Source: Prochlorococcus sp. AG-315-B03 (lineage in GTDB: Bacteria; Cyanobacteriota; Cyanobacteriia; PCC-6307; Cyanobiaceae). Taken from it: DNA of 35,836 nt. Position 1 is the first letter of the stretch, and each line of letters starts with the position of its first letter. The DNA lies in the NCBI GenBank assembly GCA_003283745.1, contig QBWA01000009.1:1-35836 (forward strand), given 5' to 3'. The position numbers and the translations under genes were made by a program. Shown here piece by piece: positions 28,385 to 35,836 of the stretch. The notes under the pieces were generated by a model, which searched no databases, had not been told where the DNA came from, and saw only the letters and a list, made by a program, of their open reading frames with translations.

Positions 28385-28661
28385 ATAATGCATGAATTAC
28401 TTTTTAAAAATAATGAGATAAAAAATGAAATATAAAAGTCTGAATATCATTTTGAAAATTCTATATTAGTATTTTCTAGATTTAAAGTTGTGTTATCAAT
28501 AGTAAATTATTAATGATAGATGTTTTTTAATTTTCTCCTTATGATAATAATCTAATACCAATAACTATAGATTTTCTAAACGTTTTAGATAGATAAGAAC
28601 TTTTACTTATTACATTTAAAGACAAGTTGATTAAAATCAGTTCTAGATAATCCATGTCATA

Positions 28662-28769
28662 ATGGAACAAACTCATAACTATGCTATGAACCTCTTAGTC
28701 CCTTTGATGGGAATAGGTCCTCTTCTAGTTCTTTTTATATTAAAGGGTGATGAAAAATCTAGGAGATAA
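28662..28769 (+). CDS. 35-residue single-span membrane peptide
   Basis: ATG at 28662 gives MEQTHNYAMNLLVPLMG and continues with GPLLVLFILKGDEKSRR before TAA at 28767. It has one membrane segment (about residues 9-28) and a charged C-terminal tail, a layout common to real bacterial small membrane proteins. No Shine-Dalgarno sequence is evident. Its family is unknown to me, and chance is not excluded. Confidence 0.4.
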   Translation: MEQTHNYAMNLLVPLMGIGPLLVLFILKGDEKSRR

Positions 28770-29166
28770 AAAAGATTGAATAGATCAAGAAATTGAGAAT
28801 TATTTTCAAGTGTTCAATTAGATCAAGTTAAAAGCTTTCTACTTCGTCTGTTTAATCATTATTCTTAATTAAAAAGAAATTGGGTTCATGTTATTCAAGC
28901 AATTATGGAATAGTATGTTTTATTAATTAATTTGATGAATAGATAAGCTAAGCAAAATATTTAAATTTAGACATAATCCAAATTTAAAAAGAAAAATAAA
29001 GAGTTTGTTAGTTAGAATTTTTTATGAAAATTAGAAGTTAATCTTTATATTTAAATTCCTTATTACAGTAATAAGTTTTTCTGTGTACGGGGATCCACTT
29101 TCATTATTATATTCATTGTATTGTGTTTTTTTATTAAAATATTATTATATTTATTTTTAATTCCCA
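28770..29166. other. A+T-rich stretch without a convincing gene
   Basis: These 397 bp contain only very short frames. The only compositional break I see is a small G+C-rich patch (GTGTACGGGGATCC) near 29082-29095. No tRNA, strong terminator or repeat is visible. Confidence 0.4.
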
Positions 29167-29295
29167 ATGTTTGAGAATAAGACCCAACAGTTTTCAAGGT
29201 TTTATTTGAATGATAATAGGTCTAGATTTTTTGATTTTAAAGAAACAGAATTTCATGTTGAAGAAATTAAAGTTTCCACTCAAAAAGGGAAGTAA
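29167..29295 (+). CDS. 42-residue hypothetical protein
   Basis: ATG at 29167 opens a 42-codon frame beginning MFENKTQQFSRFYLNDN, ending with TAA at 29293. It is polar and charged, without a signal or membrane segment. It converges on the secreted-protein gene at 29338. No family is recognised. It is included because the composition is protein-like and the surrounding DNA is otherwise empty. Confidence 0.3.
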   Translation: MFENKTQQFSRFYLNDNRSRFFDFKETEFHVEEIKVSTQKGK

Positions 29296-29337
29296 ATCTT
29301 AGTAGATACCTTTTGTCGGAAATTTGTGGATTGCTTT

Positions 29338-29673
29338 TTAACAGAAATCTCTTAACTCTTTCCATTTGTTTAAACCATTTTCAAAATTGTCAAGTTCTCT
29401 TTTACTTGCACTCTTTAGTTCAAAGGCCTTTATGAGAGATTCGCTGGCCTCAACTCCAAGCTTTCCTGCTTTTTTTTGGTTGATGCATCCCATCCTTTTA
29501 TTACCTTCTTTTAAAGCGGATTCTGCTTTTTTTAAATATTTGGATGCTAAGGCGATTTTATTATTCCAATTAGATATGGAACTCTCAAATTCATTTATAT
29601 CTTCCGCAATGACTGGTCTTCCTTGAAAGAGTAATGTAATTACTATTAAAAATAAAACTAGTAATTTTTCCAA
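29338..29673 (-). CDS. Small secreted helical protein, unrecognised
   Basis: The protein has 111 residues with a strong signal peptide (LLVLFLIVITLLFQGRPVIA, cleavage before EDI). The mature part is about 87 residues, Lys/Glu/Ala-rich and probably an all-helical bundle (SKYLKKAESALKEGNKRMG). It has two cysteines, one in MGCINQ and one at the very C-terminus. No known domain is recognised. Confidence 0.65.
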   Translation of the reverse strand: MEKLLVLFLIVITLLFQGRPVIAEDINEFESSISNWNNKIALASKYLKKAESALKEGNKRMGCINQKKAGKLGVEASESLIKAFELKSASKRELDNFENGLNKWKELRDFC

Positions 29674-29906
29674 TTTGAAATTTATAAAGTTATTTATTAC
29701 TCTAGATAGTTAGGCTAGAAAAAACTATTATTTTATACTCTCTATTGATGTTTACTGCTTTTTAGACTTCTGAGTTATTTGTTAAGTGGCATTTATACTT
29801 AGTGACTAATATTAATTTTTCCATCTCAAATCGATTAATAATCTTTAGGAATTTTTGATTGCATTAAAATTATGCTATTACTTGACTCAGTTTTCATTGG
29901 AGGGAA

Positions 29907-30086
29907 ATGATCAAGCCAATTCAAAGAAAAACTACTTTAAAATGGAGTTCAGATGGAGAGCTCTCTTCAGTTGATATGGCTAGAATATTAGACCTTTTAG
30001 CTGATAAAGAATTAACTCAATGTGCTTTAGCCTGTGACGCAAATAGAAAATCCTCAGAAATATTATTTCAGTTAGAAGACAGATAA
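29907..30086 (+). CDS. 59-residue hypothetical protein with good ribosome binding site
   Basis: ATG 29907 is preceded by GGAGGG at 29899-29904, one of the few Shine-Dalgarno sequences in the window. The protein starts MIKPIQRKTTLKWSSDG and ends with SSEILFQLEDR. It has two cysteines (QCALAC) and a predicted helical C-terminal half (MARILDLLADKELTQCALAC). No family is recognised. The gene at 30175 follows on the same strand. Confidence 0.5.
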   Translation: MIKPIQRKTTLKWSSDGELSSVDMARILDLLADKELTQCALACDANRKSSEILFQLEDR

Positions 30087-30174
30087 TAAGTGGATTTACC
30101 TAAAGAAGTTTTGTTAATTTGTTATACATAATTAATTATCAAGATGTACATTTATAACCCATAGGGAAAAAAGG

Positions 30175-30318
30175 ATGAAAAATGCACAAGATAGATACTT
30201 TGAATGTTTGGAGGTTTGTATTGAAGATGAGCAAGGTATGACTTGTAGGCAGGTCTGTGCCCCAATTTTGAATGATGATCCTGCTGACCATCCTACGGTA
30301 CCTTTAATTAGTGAATAG
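30175..30318 (+). CDS. 47-residue peptide with twin CX3C motifs
   Basis: ATG 30175 follows AAGG and opens a 47-codon frame ending at TAG 30316. The peptide starts MKNAQDRYFE and has CLEVC at 11-15 and CRQVC at 24-28, spaced by eight residues, then an acidic/proline tail. Two CX3C units in a short helical peptide suggest an alpha-hairpin tied by disulfides or a metal site. There is no signal peptide. It may be cotranscribed with the gene at 29907. The family is not recognised. Confidence 0.5.
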   Translation: MKNAQDRYFECLEVCIEDEQGMTCRQVCAPILNDDPADHPTVPLISE

Positions 30319-30594
30319 AAAATAAATAGAAGATATATTTTTTATCTATAAGTAGTTTTAATATTTTCTTTTTATTTTGTAGTTTATTAATATAAATAAT
30401 GAAATTACTATAATATAACTTCAATGATAAATTGTTTTATATACTTTATTCATGTATTATTTTCTATTAATTCTATAATCATTTTTTTGAAAACAATAAA
30501 AAAATGAAATAGATTTATTTCAATTGTTTGAATTCGGAGATACCAGTCTTACAAAAAAACAAATAACCTTATTTAGATGATATTAGTTATCTCT

Positions 30595-31032
30595 TCAATC
30601 ATTTTCATTAATTTCTAAACTTTTTTTTGTCAAGAATGAGTATGAGGCTTGGTGTTTCTCTTTCCATTCTTTATGTTCCTGGATTTGTTGCTTTAGTTTT
30701 TTTAGGCTTTCGATCTCATTAGGATATACTTTAGCTAAATACTCAGGGTTTAAATTTATATTCCCCTCATATTCATATACCATTTCTTCGAATGATTCGC
30801 AGATCCCAAGGATATCAGCCATAAAATCTTCAAATTCGTCAACATTTAATTTTTGTAGAGTCTGTCTTAATTTACTTTGACTGCTTTCTTCTGGTTCCCA
30901 TTCTTTTTTTAAAACGTGTAATAGATTGAGTTGTCCCATTTTATCTAAATAATCCCACTTCTCAGCATCATCGGCACTGTAAAAGTAGGAACCATCTCCT
31001 GATTGATAAAACTTAGCTCTTTCTTTATTCAT
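30595..31032 (-). CDS. 145-residue hypothetical protein
   Basis: This soluble, acidic and highly helical protein begins MNKERAKFYQSGDGSYFYSA. Its middle part contains VDEFEDFMADILGICESFEE and the end is a Lys/Glu-rich probable coiled coil (LKKLKQQIQEHKEWKEK). There is no signal peptide, and I do not recognise a domain. Its length and balanced composition support a real gene. Confidence 0.6.
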   Translation of the reverse strand: MNKERAKFYQSGDGSYFYSADDAEKWDYLDKMGQLNLLHVLKKEWEPEESSQSKLRQTLQKLNVDEFEDFMADILGICESFEEMVYEYEGNINLNPEYLAKVYPNEIESLKKLKQQIQEHKEWKEKHQASYSFLTKKSLEINEND

Positions 31033-31319
31033 ATGAAATTAGGATTTTAAATATAAGAATTATGCTTGTCTATCTATAAATTAATAGACAAGAAGAGTTC
31101 ATTTTTTAAAAATGAACTTAGATATTTCCTTAGTGGTTTTCATGAATGTAAATTTATAAAATCCATATATGAGTCAATCATTTTTTGTTATTATTACTCG
31201 ATTTTTATATTGTTGCAAATTTTTATAGAATTCCTTAGTTATTCTAATCTGTATTAAGCAATTAATTTAAAGAACTAAATGTAATTATATATCGATCTAT
31301 TCTTAATATTTGAATTTTT

Positions 31320-31697
31320 TCAACTAAAGAAATCTAAAGGAAAGGGTCCAAGAGTGATTGCCATAACTGAGTCCTGATTCTTATGACAACTGATTATTAT
31401 TCCTTCGCCAAGCCCATACTCTATCCTTGCATGGATTTCACCACTATTTTGATTGGCCTTTAGGAAAATAGGTCCTTCCATTGATACTTCTGTTGAGACC
31501 TTTAATTTTTGCCATCTAAACCTTTTTTCCATTTCTCTAATTACATTAAGGCCATTTTTAAAGGACGGTGCCATTATCCCAACAGTGAACCAGTCTGCAT
31601 TTTTCATTATAACTTTTAATTCTTTTCGTATTATTTTAGAATCTATTTCATTTAGAATTGGCGCAGTTCTTAAACTATTAAGATCATCAATTTTCAT
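31320..31697 (-). CDS. DUF1824 family protein
   Basis: The protein has 125 residues. Family hallmarks are ADWFTVGIMAPS near 34-45, GPIFLKANQNSGEIHARIE near 75-93, GLGEGIIISCH near 95-105, and the C-terminal GPFPLDFF. DUF1824 is restricted largely to cyanobacteria and has no known function. It is soluble. It is the best-conserved gene of the right-hand region, so that region is not purely foreign DNA. Confidence 0.85.
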   Translation of the reverse strand: MKIDDLNSLRTAPILNEIDSKIIRKELKVIMKNADWFTVGIMAPSFKNGLNVIREMEKRFRWQKLKVSTEVSMEGPIFLKANQNSGEIHARIEYGLGEGIIISCHKNQDSVMAITLGPFPLDFFS

Positions 31698-31850
31698 TAT
31701 GAATTTTTAAAATATTTATAAGATATCAGAGCTTTTATATTTAGCTCTTTTTTCTGTAATTTAAATTGTTTTTAATCTTATTGATTTTTTACCATCTCTA
31801 TTTAATAATTATTGAACTATTTATGTTCTTTAATCAGTTTAAATGGCTTT

Positions 31851-32042
31851 TTACTTAATTGTATTAGATTCTTTAATTCTTCTAGATTCGTGCACTTTCT
31901 CTAATTCAGTATAAATTTCACGTAATTTTTTCTGAATATGCTCAAGATTTTCGACTGCACCAAGAGAGTTCATAGCTCGTATGAGACTTTCTTTTGCTTC
32001 TATTAACCCTCTACATTGAGGGCTTCCAGCTTCAGAAGACAT
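31851..32042 (-). CDS. 63-residue coiled-coil hypothetical protein
   Basis: The frame begins MSSEAGSPQCRGLIEAKESL and is followed by an almost entirely helical, charged sequence (HIQKKLREIYTELEKVHESR) that should form a coiled coil. There is no signal or membrane segment. It reads in the same direction as the DUF1824 gene, 153 bp upstream of it. No family is recognised. Confidence 0.5.
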   Translation of the reverse strand: MSSEAGSPQCRGLIEAKESLIRAMNSLGAVENLEHIQKKLREIYTELEKVHESRRIKESNTIK

Positions 32043-32248
32043 CTTAGAAATAGTTTTTATATTTTTATACTATACCTATTTTTTCTTTATTCCTGCACCT
32101 TGGGTTATTGAGTCTATAAGGTCTCATCCGTTACTCCTTAGTGCTCTTATGATGAAATAATTTCTTTATCATTGCTTTATTTTTTAGTCTTGACGAGATC
32201 ATCTTTTTTCATTAGAAACAAAATTATAATATTTTTTTTCACTCAAAA

Positions 32249-32509
32249 ATGAAAAGTCTTGATATTTCAGGAGGTTGGCTAGTTGATCCTAATAATAAAT
32301 GGGCCATACATTTTGATTCTAAGGATAATGCAAGTAAAGAAACAGACTCTGAATTCTCTATTGATATGTGGGGTCTTGATTCAGACGGTAATCCACTTAA
32401 ATTTAAAAGTAGAAGAAAAGCTTCAAAAAATGATTCTCTAAAAACTTGGAATCAATTGGTTTCTTCGGATTGGTCGATGGCTAATTTTAAGAAACTTAAA
32501 AGTGCCTGA
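32249..32509 (+). CDS. DUF1651 family protein
   Basis: The protein has 86 residues. It matches the pattern of DUF1651, a small family seen in marine picocyanobacteria: GGWLVDPNNKWAIHFD near the start, a basic KSRRKAS segment in the middle, and a final W...L...W arrangement (TWNQLVSSDW). Function is unknown. The gene is isolated, with 200 bp of A+T-rich DNA upstream. Confidence 0.75.
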   Translation: MKSLDISGGWLVDPNNKWAIHFDSKDNASKETDSEFSIDMWGLDSDGNPLKFKSRRKASKNDSLKTWNQLVSSDWSMANFKKLKSA

Positions 32510-32637
32510 GTAATACTTTTTGTATAACTAATAGATTATTTAACCTTATTTTCAAATAATAATTTAATAATCTCTTATTGCCGTTTGCTTTTTATTGTGT
32601 GAATATATATATGAATTTTTAAAATAGATTTAATACA

Positions 32638-32853
32638 TTGTCCAGAATTATTAACTTCATTATTATTTTTTCAGCAGTTATCAGTAGTTGGACAATGATA
32701 GTGCTGATTTCAAATACTTCGTTGGAATTGGAAATAAATGAGGTAATACGAAAGATGTATTTAAACCAAAAAGGCTTTTTGTCTAATGTTAAGGATTTAT
32801 CTTCCTTATTAGTTGAAGATGCCAATATTAGGTTATTTAGTCATGAAAAGTAA
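32638..32853 (+). CDS. Small membrane-anchored hypothetical protein
   Basis: This 71-residue frame starts with TTG at 32638. One membrane segment (IINFIIIFSAVISSWTMIVLI) is followed by a charged helical tail (LEINEVIRKMYLNQKGFLS). The layout resembles other small picocyanobacterial membrane proteins. A 68-codon frame on the opposite strand covers the same DNA but has poorer protein character. No family is assigned. Confidence 0.45.
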   Translation: MSRIINFIIIFSAVISSWTMIVLISNTSLELEINEVIRKMYLNQKGFLSNVKDLSSLLVEDANIRLFSHEK

Positions 32854-33066
32854 CCTTTATTTTAAAACTATATTACATTATATTTTTTAGCTTCTAGAAC
32901 CAAATTTTATAATATCTAGAAATAGTTACTAATATAATTTTTATTCTAACTATTGTTCATCTAAGTTATTTTATATTTATTCTTTAATATTTTTATAGCT
33001 CTAACCACTCTAGTATATTAATATGCTTCAATCTTTTATAATTAATAACTTTATAACATAGGCTAT

Positions 33067-33090
33067 CTAATTATCTAATTATCTAATTAT
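33067..33090. repeat. Three tandem copies of an 8-bp unit before the MTHFR-like gene
   Basis: CTAATTAT occurs three times head to tail, with a partial unit on each side. The array ends 12 bp before the ATG at 33103, in the place expected for the leader or promoter of that gene. Copy-number change would shift spacing without affecting the reading frame. Confidence 0.8.
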
Positions 33091-33102
33091 CTTTTAATTT
33101 CA

Positions 33103-33939
33103 ATGAATTCCTTATTTAAAATTTATGATTTGAGATTCGAGATTTCATTTAATACGTTTGATCAATTACGGCAAAAACTCTATTTTTACATAAATAATAA
33201 TATAAAAAAAATCAATATTCCATGTAAAGCAAATATAAATAATAAGTTTTTATTGGACTCAATTCAGATTTGCAGGAGTGAGTTCCCAAGCATTAATCTA
33301 ATACCTCATTTTAGTATCCAGTATGAGTTTAATTCAACTAAAGATCGTACAATTAATAAGCTAATTAATTTTATAAAATTATCCATTAGATTAGAATGTG
33401 AGGATATATTACTTGTATCAGGTTCAGCAAGGAAGTTGTCACTTGATAGTGTAACAGCAATAAATTATCTAAAGGATAATATTATTAAAGGGATCGAACC
33501 TATCGGAGTTGCCTTTAATCCTTACTTGCCAGATTTGTTGTTTCTAGAAGAATTAAGAAGATTAAAATTAAAACTATATTCGGGTTTAGTTCATTCAATA
33601 TGGATTCAGTTCGGTACAAACTATATAGAATTAAGCAAAAATATTTTAGTTTTAAACACTATCTTAAATTTCTACTATAAAGCCAATCCCAGAAGTCCTA
33701 AAATAATTTTATATGCGAGTATTTTAGTTCCTTCTAAGTTGTTTAATGCTCGGTTTAAATTTAGACCATGGAAGGGTGTTTATTGTTCTGAAAAATTCTT
33801 GAGTTCTCTTGATTATGCGAATGATGTCATTGGAAAAATGTTATGTATCTATAAAAAAAATGGAATTATACCTATTATTGAAACAGACACTTCTAGTGAA
33901 AAAAAAATTATAGCTTTAAAAAATTATATTGAGTTTTAG
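33103..33939 (+). CDS. Remote methylenetetrahydrofolate reductase-like (TIM-barrel) protein
   Basis: The protein has 278 residues and is Ile/Asn/Lys-rich like its A+T-rich surroundings. Its order of segments resembles MetF-type flavoproteins: IPHFSIQYEF near 70, ECEDILLVSG near 98-107, IGVAFNPYLPDLLFLEELRR near 131-150, and LVHSIWIQFG near 159-168, which would be the position of the ITQ strand. Key flavin and folate contacts cannot be assigned, and overall similarity is weak. It is the largest gene of the right-hand region and stands alone. A different TIM-barrel enzyme is possible. Confidence 0.5.
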   Translation: MNSLFKIYDLRFEISFNTFDQLRQKLYFYINNNIKKINIPCKANINNKFLLDSIQICRSEFPSINLIPHFSIQYEFNSTKDRTINKLINFIKLSIRLECEDILLVSGSARKLSLDSVTAINYLKDNIIKGIEPIGVAFNPYLPDLLFLEELRRLKLKLYSGLVHSIWIQFGTNYIELSKNILVLNTILNFYYKANPRSPKIILYASILVPSKLFNARFKFRPWKGVYCSEKFLSSLDYANDVIGKMLCIYKKNGIIPIIETDTSSEKKIIALKNYIEF

Positions 33940-33983
33940 TATATAAATTCCTTTTTAAAAATCCCTTTATTCCTGAATTAAAC

Positions 33984-34166
33984 TTATAAGGCTTCTTCTC
34001 GCTCCTCATCTATATACTCCCATACACCTTGTATTATGTTAGATGCATTTAGATTAAGATTATCTTCATATTTTCTATGATGCTTTATTTGTATTATTTC
34101 ACTATTATTTTCTGAATGATTTAGTTCTAAAACCATTATTCTAAATAGATTTTCTTTAATATGCAC
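33984..34166 (-). CDS. 60-residue hypothetical protein
   Basis: The frame opens at ATG 34166; an internal ATG at 34136 (MVLELNHSENN) is an equally likely start and gives 50 residues. The sequence is charged, with IKHHRKYEDNLNLNAS in the middle and the acidic end WEYIDEEREEAL. It has no signal or membrane segment. Its protein-like C-terminus supports reality. The family is not recognised. Confidence 0.5.
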   Translation of the reverse strand: MHIKENLFRIMVLELNHSENNSEIIQIKHHRKYEDNLNLNASNIIQGVWEYIDEEREEAL

Positions 34167-35041
34167 TAAAGAAATTTTTTTGCAAGAGTAATTTCAATTA
34201 AATAAATATTAGATTTGTATTTTTGAACACGTGTGTTACATTTAGATTAACCTTTTTTGTATTCTGCGTAGGATTAATTACTTGAAGTGTTTTTTCTATT
34301 ACATGTAGGCATGGCTTGAAAGGATTCATTTCCATTGCGATTATATGAATTAGTGATGTTGACTGATAAATTTTTTTTGTTAGGGGGAAGAGTCATCTAT
34401 GTTTCATGAAAACTTACTAATTCATTAAATCATCAATTCCTGTAACAAATTATTTAATTGACTCGTATCAGAATATGACATATTTGTTACTTTGTGTGAA
34501 GCCTTTCTCGATTGGTCCAAATGCCGCATGATTTCTCAGCATCTCCAATCTCTTGTTAGGACTCCTCTTCCCATTTAATTGAATGCTCTTCTAGCAACTA
34601 ACCTTATTCCCGTCCTGCATCCATGTGTCACACTTTTCTTTTTCATTTAAGATATGTTCCGCATCTTCGTCTGCTTTGTTGCGTTAATTATCAACTATTT
34701 TAATTTAGAATTTTTTTTACTTTAAATTAATTATAGCGTTAATTCTGGAATCCCTTGATAATTATTTTTCTATCATATTCTTTTCAGTTATTATTACTAC
34801 TATAATTTAGAGATAATACCCTTTATATATTTTCCAATTAAAGATAGTTATTTCGATGCCCCCTTTATTTTGTACACTTGGTCTTAATTTGATTTCTTTT
34901 TAATTCACTAAGTAGTAATTTATTCAGTGCTTAATCATCTGCTACAATTAATACACTTTAAATCTCATATAGATATAATTTTTCATTAACAGTTAACCAT
35001 TACTTGATTTAACTTATAGAATTAATTATTGCTTTATTAAC
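34167..35041. other. 875-bp stretch without a convincing gene, with a G+C-richer patch
   Basis: Only frames below about 25 codons are present. Positions about 34495-34640 are visibly richer in G+C than the rest (for example GGTCCAAATGCCGCATG and CCCGTCCTGCATCC), which in such genomes can mark a structured RNA. I see no closing stem or terminator that would define one. A short palindrome, ACACGTGT, lies near 34229. The rest is A+T-rich. Confidence 0.35.
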
Positions 35042-35377
35042 ATGCCTAATTCTTGGGATGATTATTACAGTCATTACTCTGACTGGGATGAGGCTCATTC
35101 CTTTAATGTTAGGATTCAGCTTCGATTTGAGGAAAATTTAAAATTTCTAGGATATAGTGAATTATTAGAACATGATTTTTTACTATCTTTAGAAGATAGT
35201 TTTATTGATAAAGCTCTTCCACAAAATAGAACCTATATTAAGAATGAAGACGAGATTGTTTTATCTTTTGAGGTTCCATTCGATTGGTCGATTGATTCTG
35301 ATTGGGAAGATAGAGCTTTAGTTCTTTTAGGCATAAAAGAAGAGTGGGTTATTGATTCTTCGGTAGAGGATAATTAG
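35042..35377 (+). CDS. 111-residue acidic hypothetical protein
   Basis: The protein begins MPNSWDDYYSHYSDWDEAHS and is strongly acidic, with seven tryptophans or tyrosines in the first 20 residues and a second acidic Trp-rich part near the end (VPFDWSIDSDWEDRAL). There is no signal or membrane segment. The balanced codon use and length support a real gene, but I recognise no family. Confidence 0.6.
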   Translation: MPNSWDDYYSHYSDWDEAHSFNVRIQLRFEENLKFLGYSELLEHDFLLSLEDSFIDKALPQNRTYIKNEDEIVLSFEVPFDWSIDSDWEDRALVLLGIKEEWVIDSSVEDN

Positions 35378-35453
35378 AAGAAGGTATTTTAATTAGTACG
35401 ATAATTTCCAATTAAAAAAAATATTTTTCTAAATCTAGAGTTGATTTTTCTTA

Positions 35454-35720
35454 CTAAGAATAAAAAAGTAGAGCTAAGCCTCTATCAGTTTGATGGAATT
35501 CTTTTTCTTCTCTGCTTAAGTCAATTGCTAATTCCTCACCTTCTTTTATTGCTTGTTCATATGGTGGCTTAGTTGTCTCGATACCTTTGTAGACTGCTGC
35601 TATGCCAATGGGAGTGGCATTCCATGCGAAATTCTCAGTTTCGCACATGGGAGGTTGTCTTAAGGCTTCCTCTAGAAGGTTTGTTAGGCTTCCTTTTTTC
35701 TCAGTTGTACTAGCAGACAT
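35454..35720 (-). CDS. 88-residue hypothetical protein
   Basis: The protein begins MSASTTEKKGSLTNLLEEAL and contains CETENFAWNATPIGIAAVYK in the middle and a Lys/Glu-rich helical second half. It is soluble, with one cysteine. It converges on the gene at 35042. The remaining 116 bp to the right edge hold no gene that I can see. Confidence 0.6.
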   Translation of the reverse strand: MSASTTEKKGSLTNLLEEALRQPPMCETENFAWNATPIGIAAVYKGIETTKPPYEQAIKEGEELAIDLSREEKEFHQTDRGLALLFYS

Positions 35721-35836
35721 TTTTAAATAATAATGAGGATATTGAAAAAAGAGTTTTAGTTCTGTTTAAAATATTTACTACCTTCTAATTCATAATTTTA
35801 TTATTTGTGGCATTTTTGTTGATCTCTGCATCCTTT

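Noticed and set aside
31066-31257. 63-codon plus-strand frame rich in Phe, Tyr and Ile
   Set aside because: The composition mirrors A+T-rich non-coding DNA, no ribosome site or domain is seen, and it starts just upstream of a divergent gene, so chance is likely.
32619-32825. 68-codon minus-strand frame opposite the small membrane protein at 32638
   Set aside because: It overlaps almost completely, and the plus-strand frame has the better membrane-protein layout.
34545-34575. Possible Yfr1-type regulatory RNA because of an ACTCCTC string
   Set aside because: The full conserved ACTCCTCACAC core is absent, and no flanking hairpins typical of that RNA are visible.

Overview
The window looks like a chromosome segment from a marine picocyanobacterium, most likely a low-light-adapted Prochlorococcus. 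This rests on the A+T-rich composition, few Shine-Dalgarno sites, an adenosylcobalamin-dependent (class II) ribonucleotide reductase, cyanobacterial families such as the CPP1-like, DUF3531, DUF1824 and DUF1651 proteins, and the cyanobacterial arrangement purK followed by a 6S RNA gene. I cannot name a strain.

Layout. (1) Positions 1-514: the left edge holds the start of an unrecognised minus-strand gene and a 48-codon reading frame that runs into a repeat. (2) Positions 515-2020: a 1,506-bp segment with a 5'-truncated purK and a complete 6S RNA gene. (3) Positions 2121-26230: about 24 kb of ordinary core genes. These are nrdJ; a methyltransferase, prfC and a CPP1-like gene; hslO with an ABC ATPase; DUF3531, rsmE and a DUF92/VTE6-like gene; a phosphonate/phosphite-type ABC operon phnD-phnC-phnE with an SGNH hydrolase; an aspartate aminotransferase; VOC, uracil-DNA glycosylase, ispG and ctp genes; nadA with a DUF1543 gene; a metallophosphatase; a TPM-domain membrane protein; midA; and aroB. 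(4) Positions 26533-28072: full-length purK and a second 6S RNA gene. Positions 26567-28072 repeat 515-2020 with no difference that I can find by reading. (5) Positions 28073-35836: a very A+T-rich region of small, mostly unrecognised genes (small secreted or membrane proteins, a CX3C/CX3C peptide, DUF1824, DUF1651, and a remote MTHFR-like protein), with long stretches that lack any convincing gene. This part has the character of a flexible island next to the 6S RNA gene.

How the genes work together. Most of the core is housekeeping: deoxynucleotide synthesis, translation termination, isoprenoid (ispG), NAD (nadA), aromatic amino acid (aroB) and purine (purK) synthesis, and protein quality control (hslO, ctp). 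The phn operon is an uptake system for reduced phosphorus compounds; no C-P lyase or phosphite dehydrogenase is in the window.

The strongest unexpected signal is the apparently exact direct duplication of purK' plus 6S RNA, 26,052 bp apart and flanking core genes. It is either a recent rearrangement that doubles the 6S RNA gene or an assembly or amplification artefact. Other points worth a look are a phosphonate-binding protein with an N-terminal zinc ribbon, a family-4 uracil-DNA glycosylase lacking two iron-sulfur cysteines, a near-perfect palindrome between nrdJ and its divergent neighbour, and two divergent genes (nadA and the metallophosphatase) without usable standard start codons. I found no tRNA, rRNA, CRISPR array, transposase or integrase.
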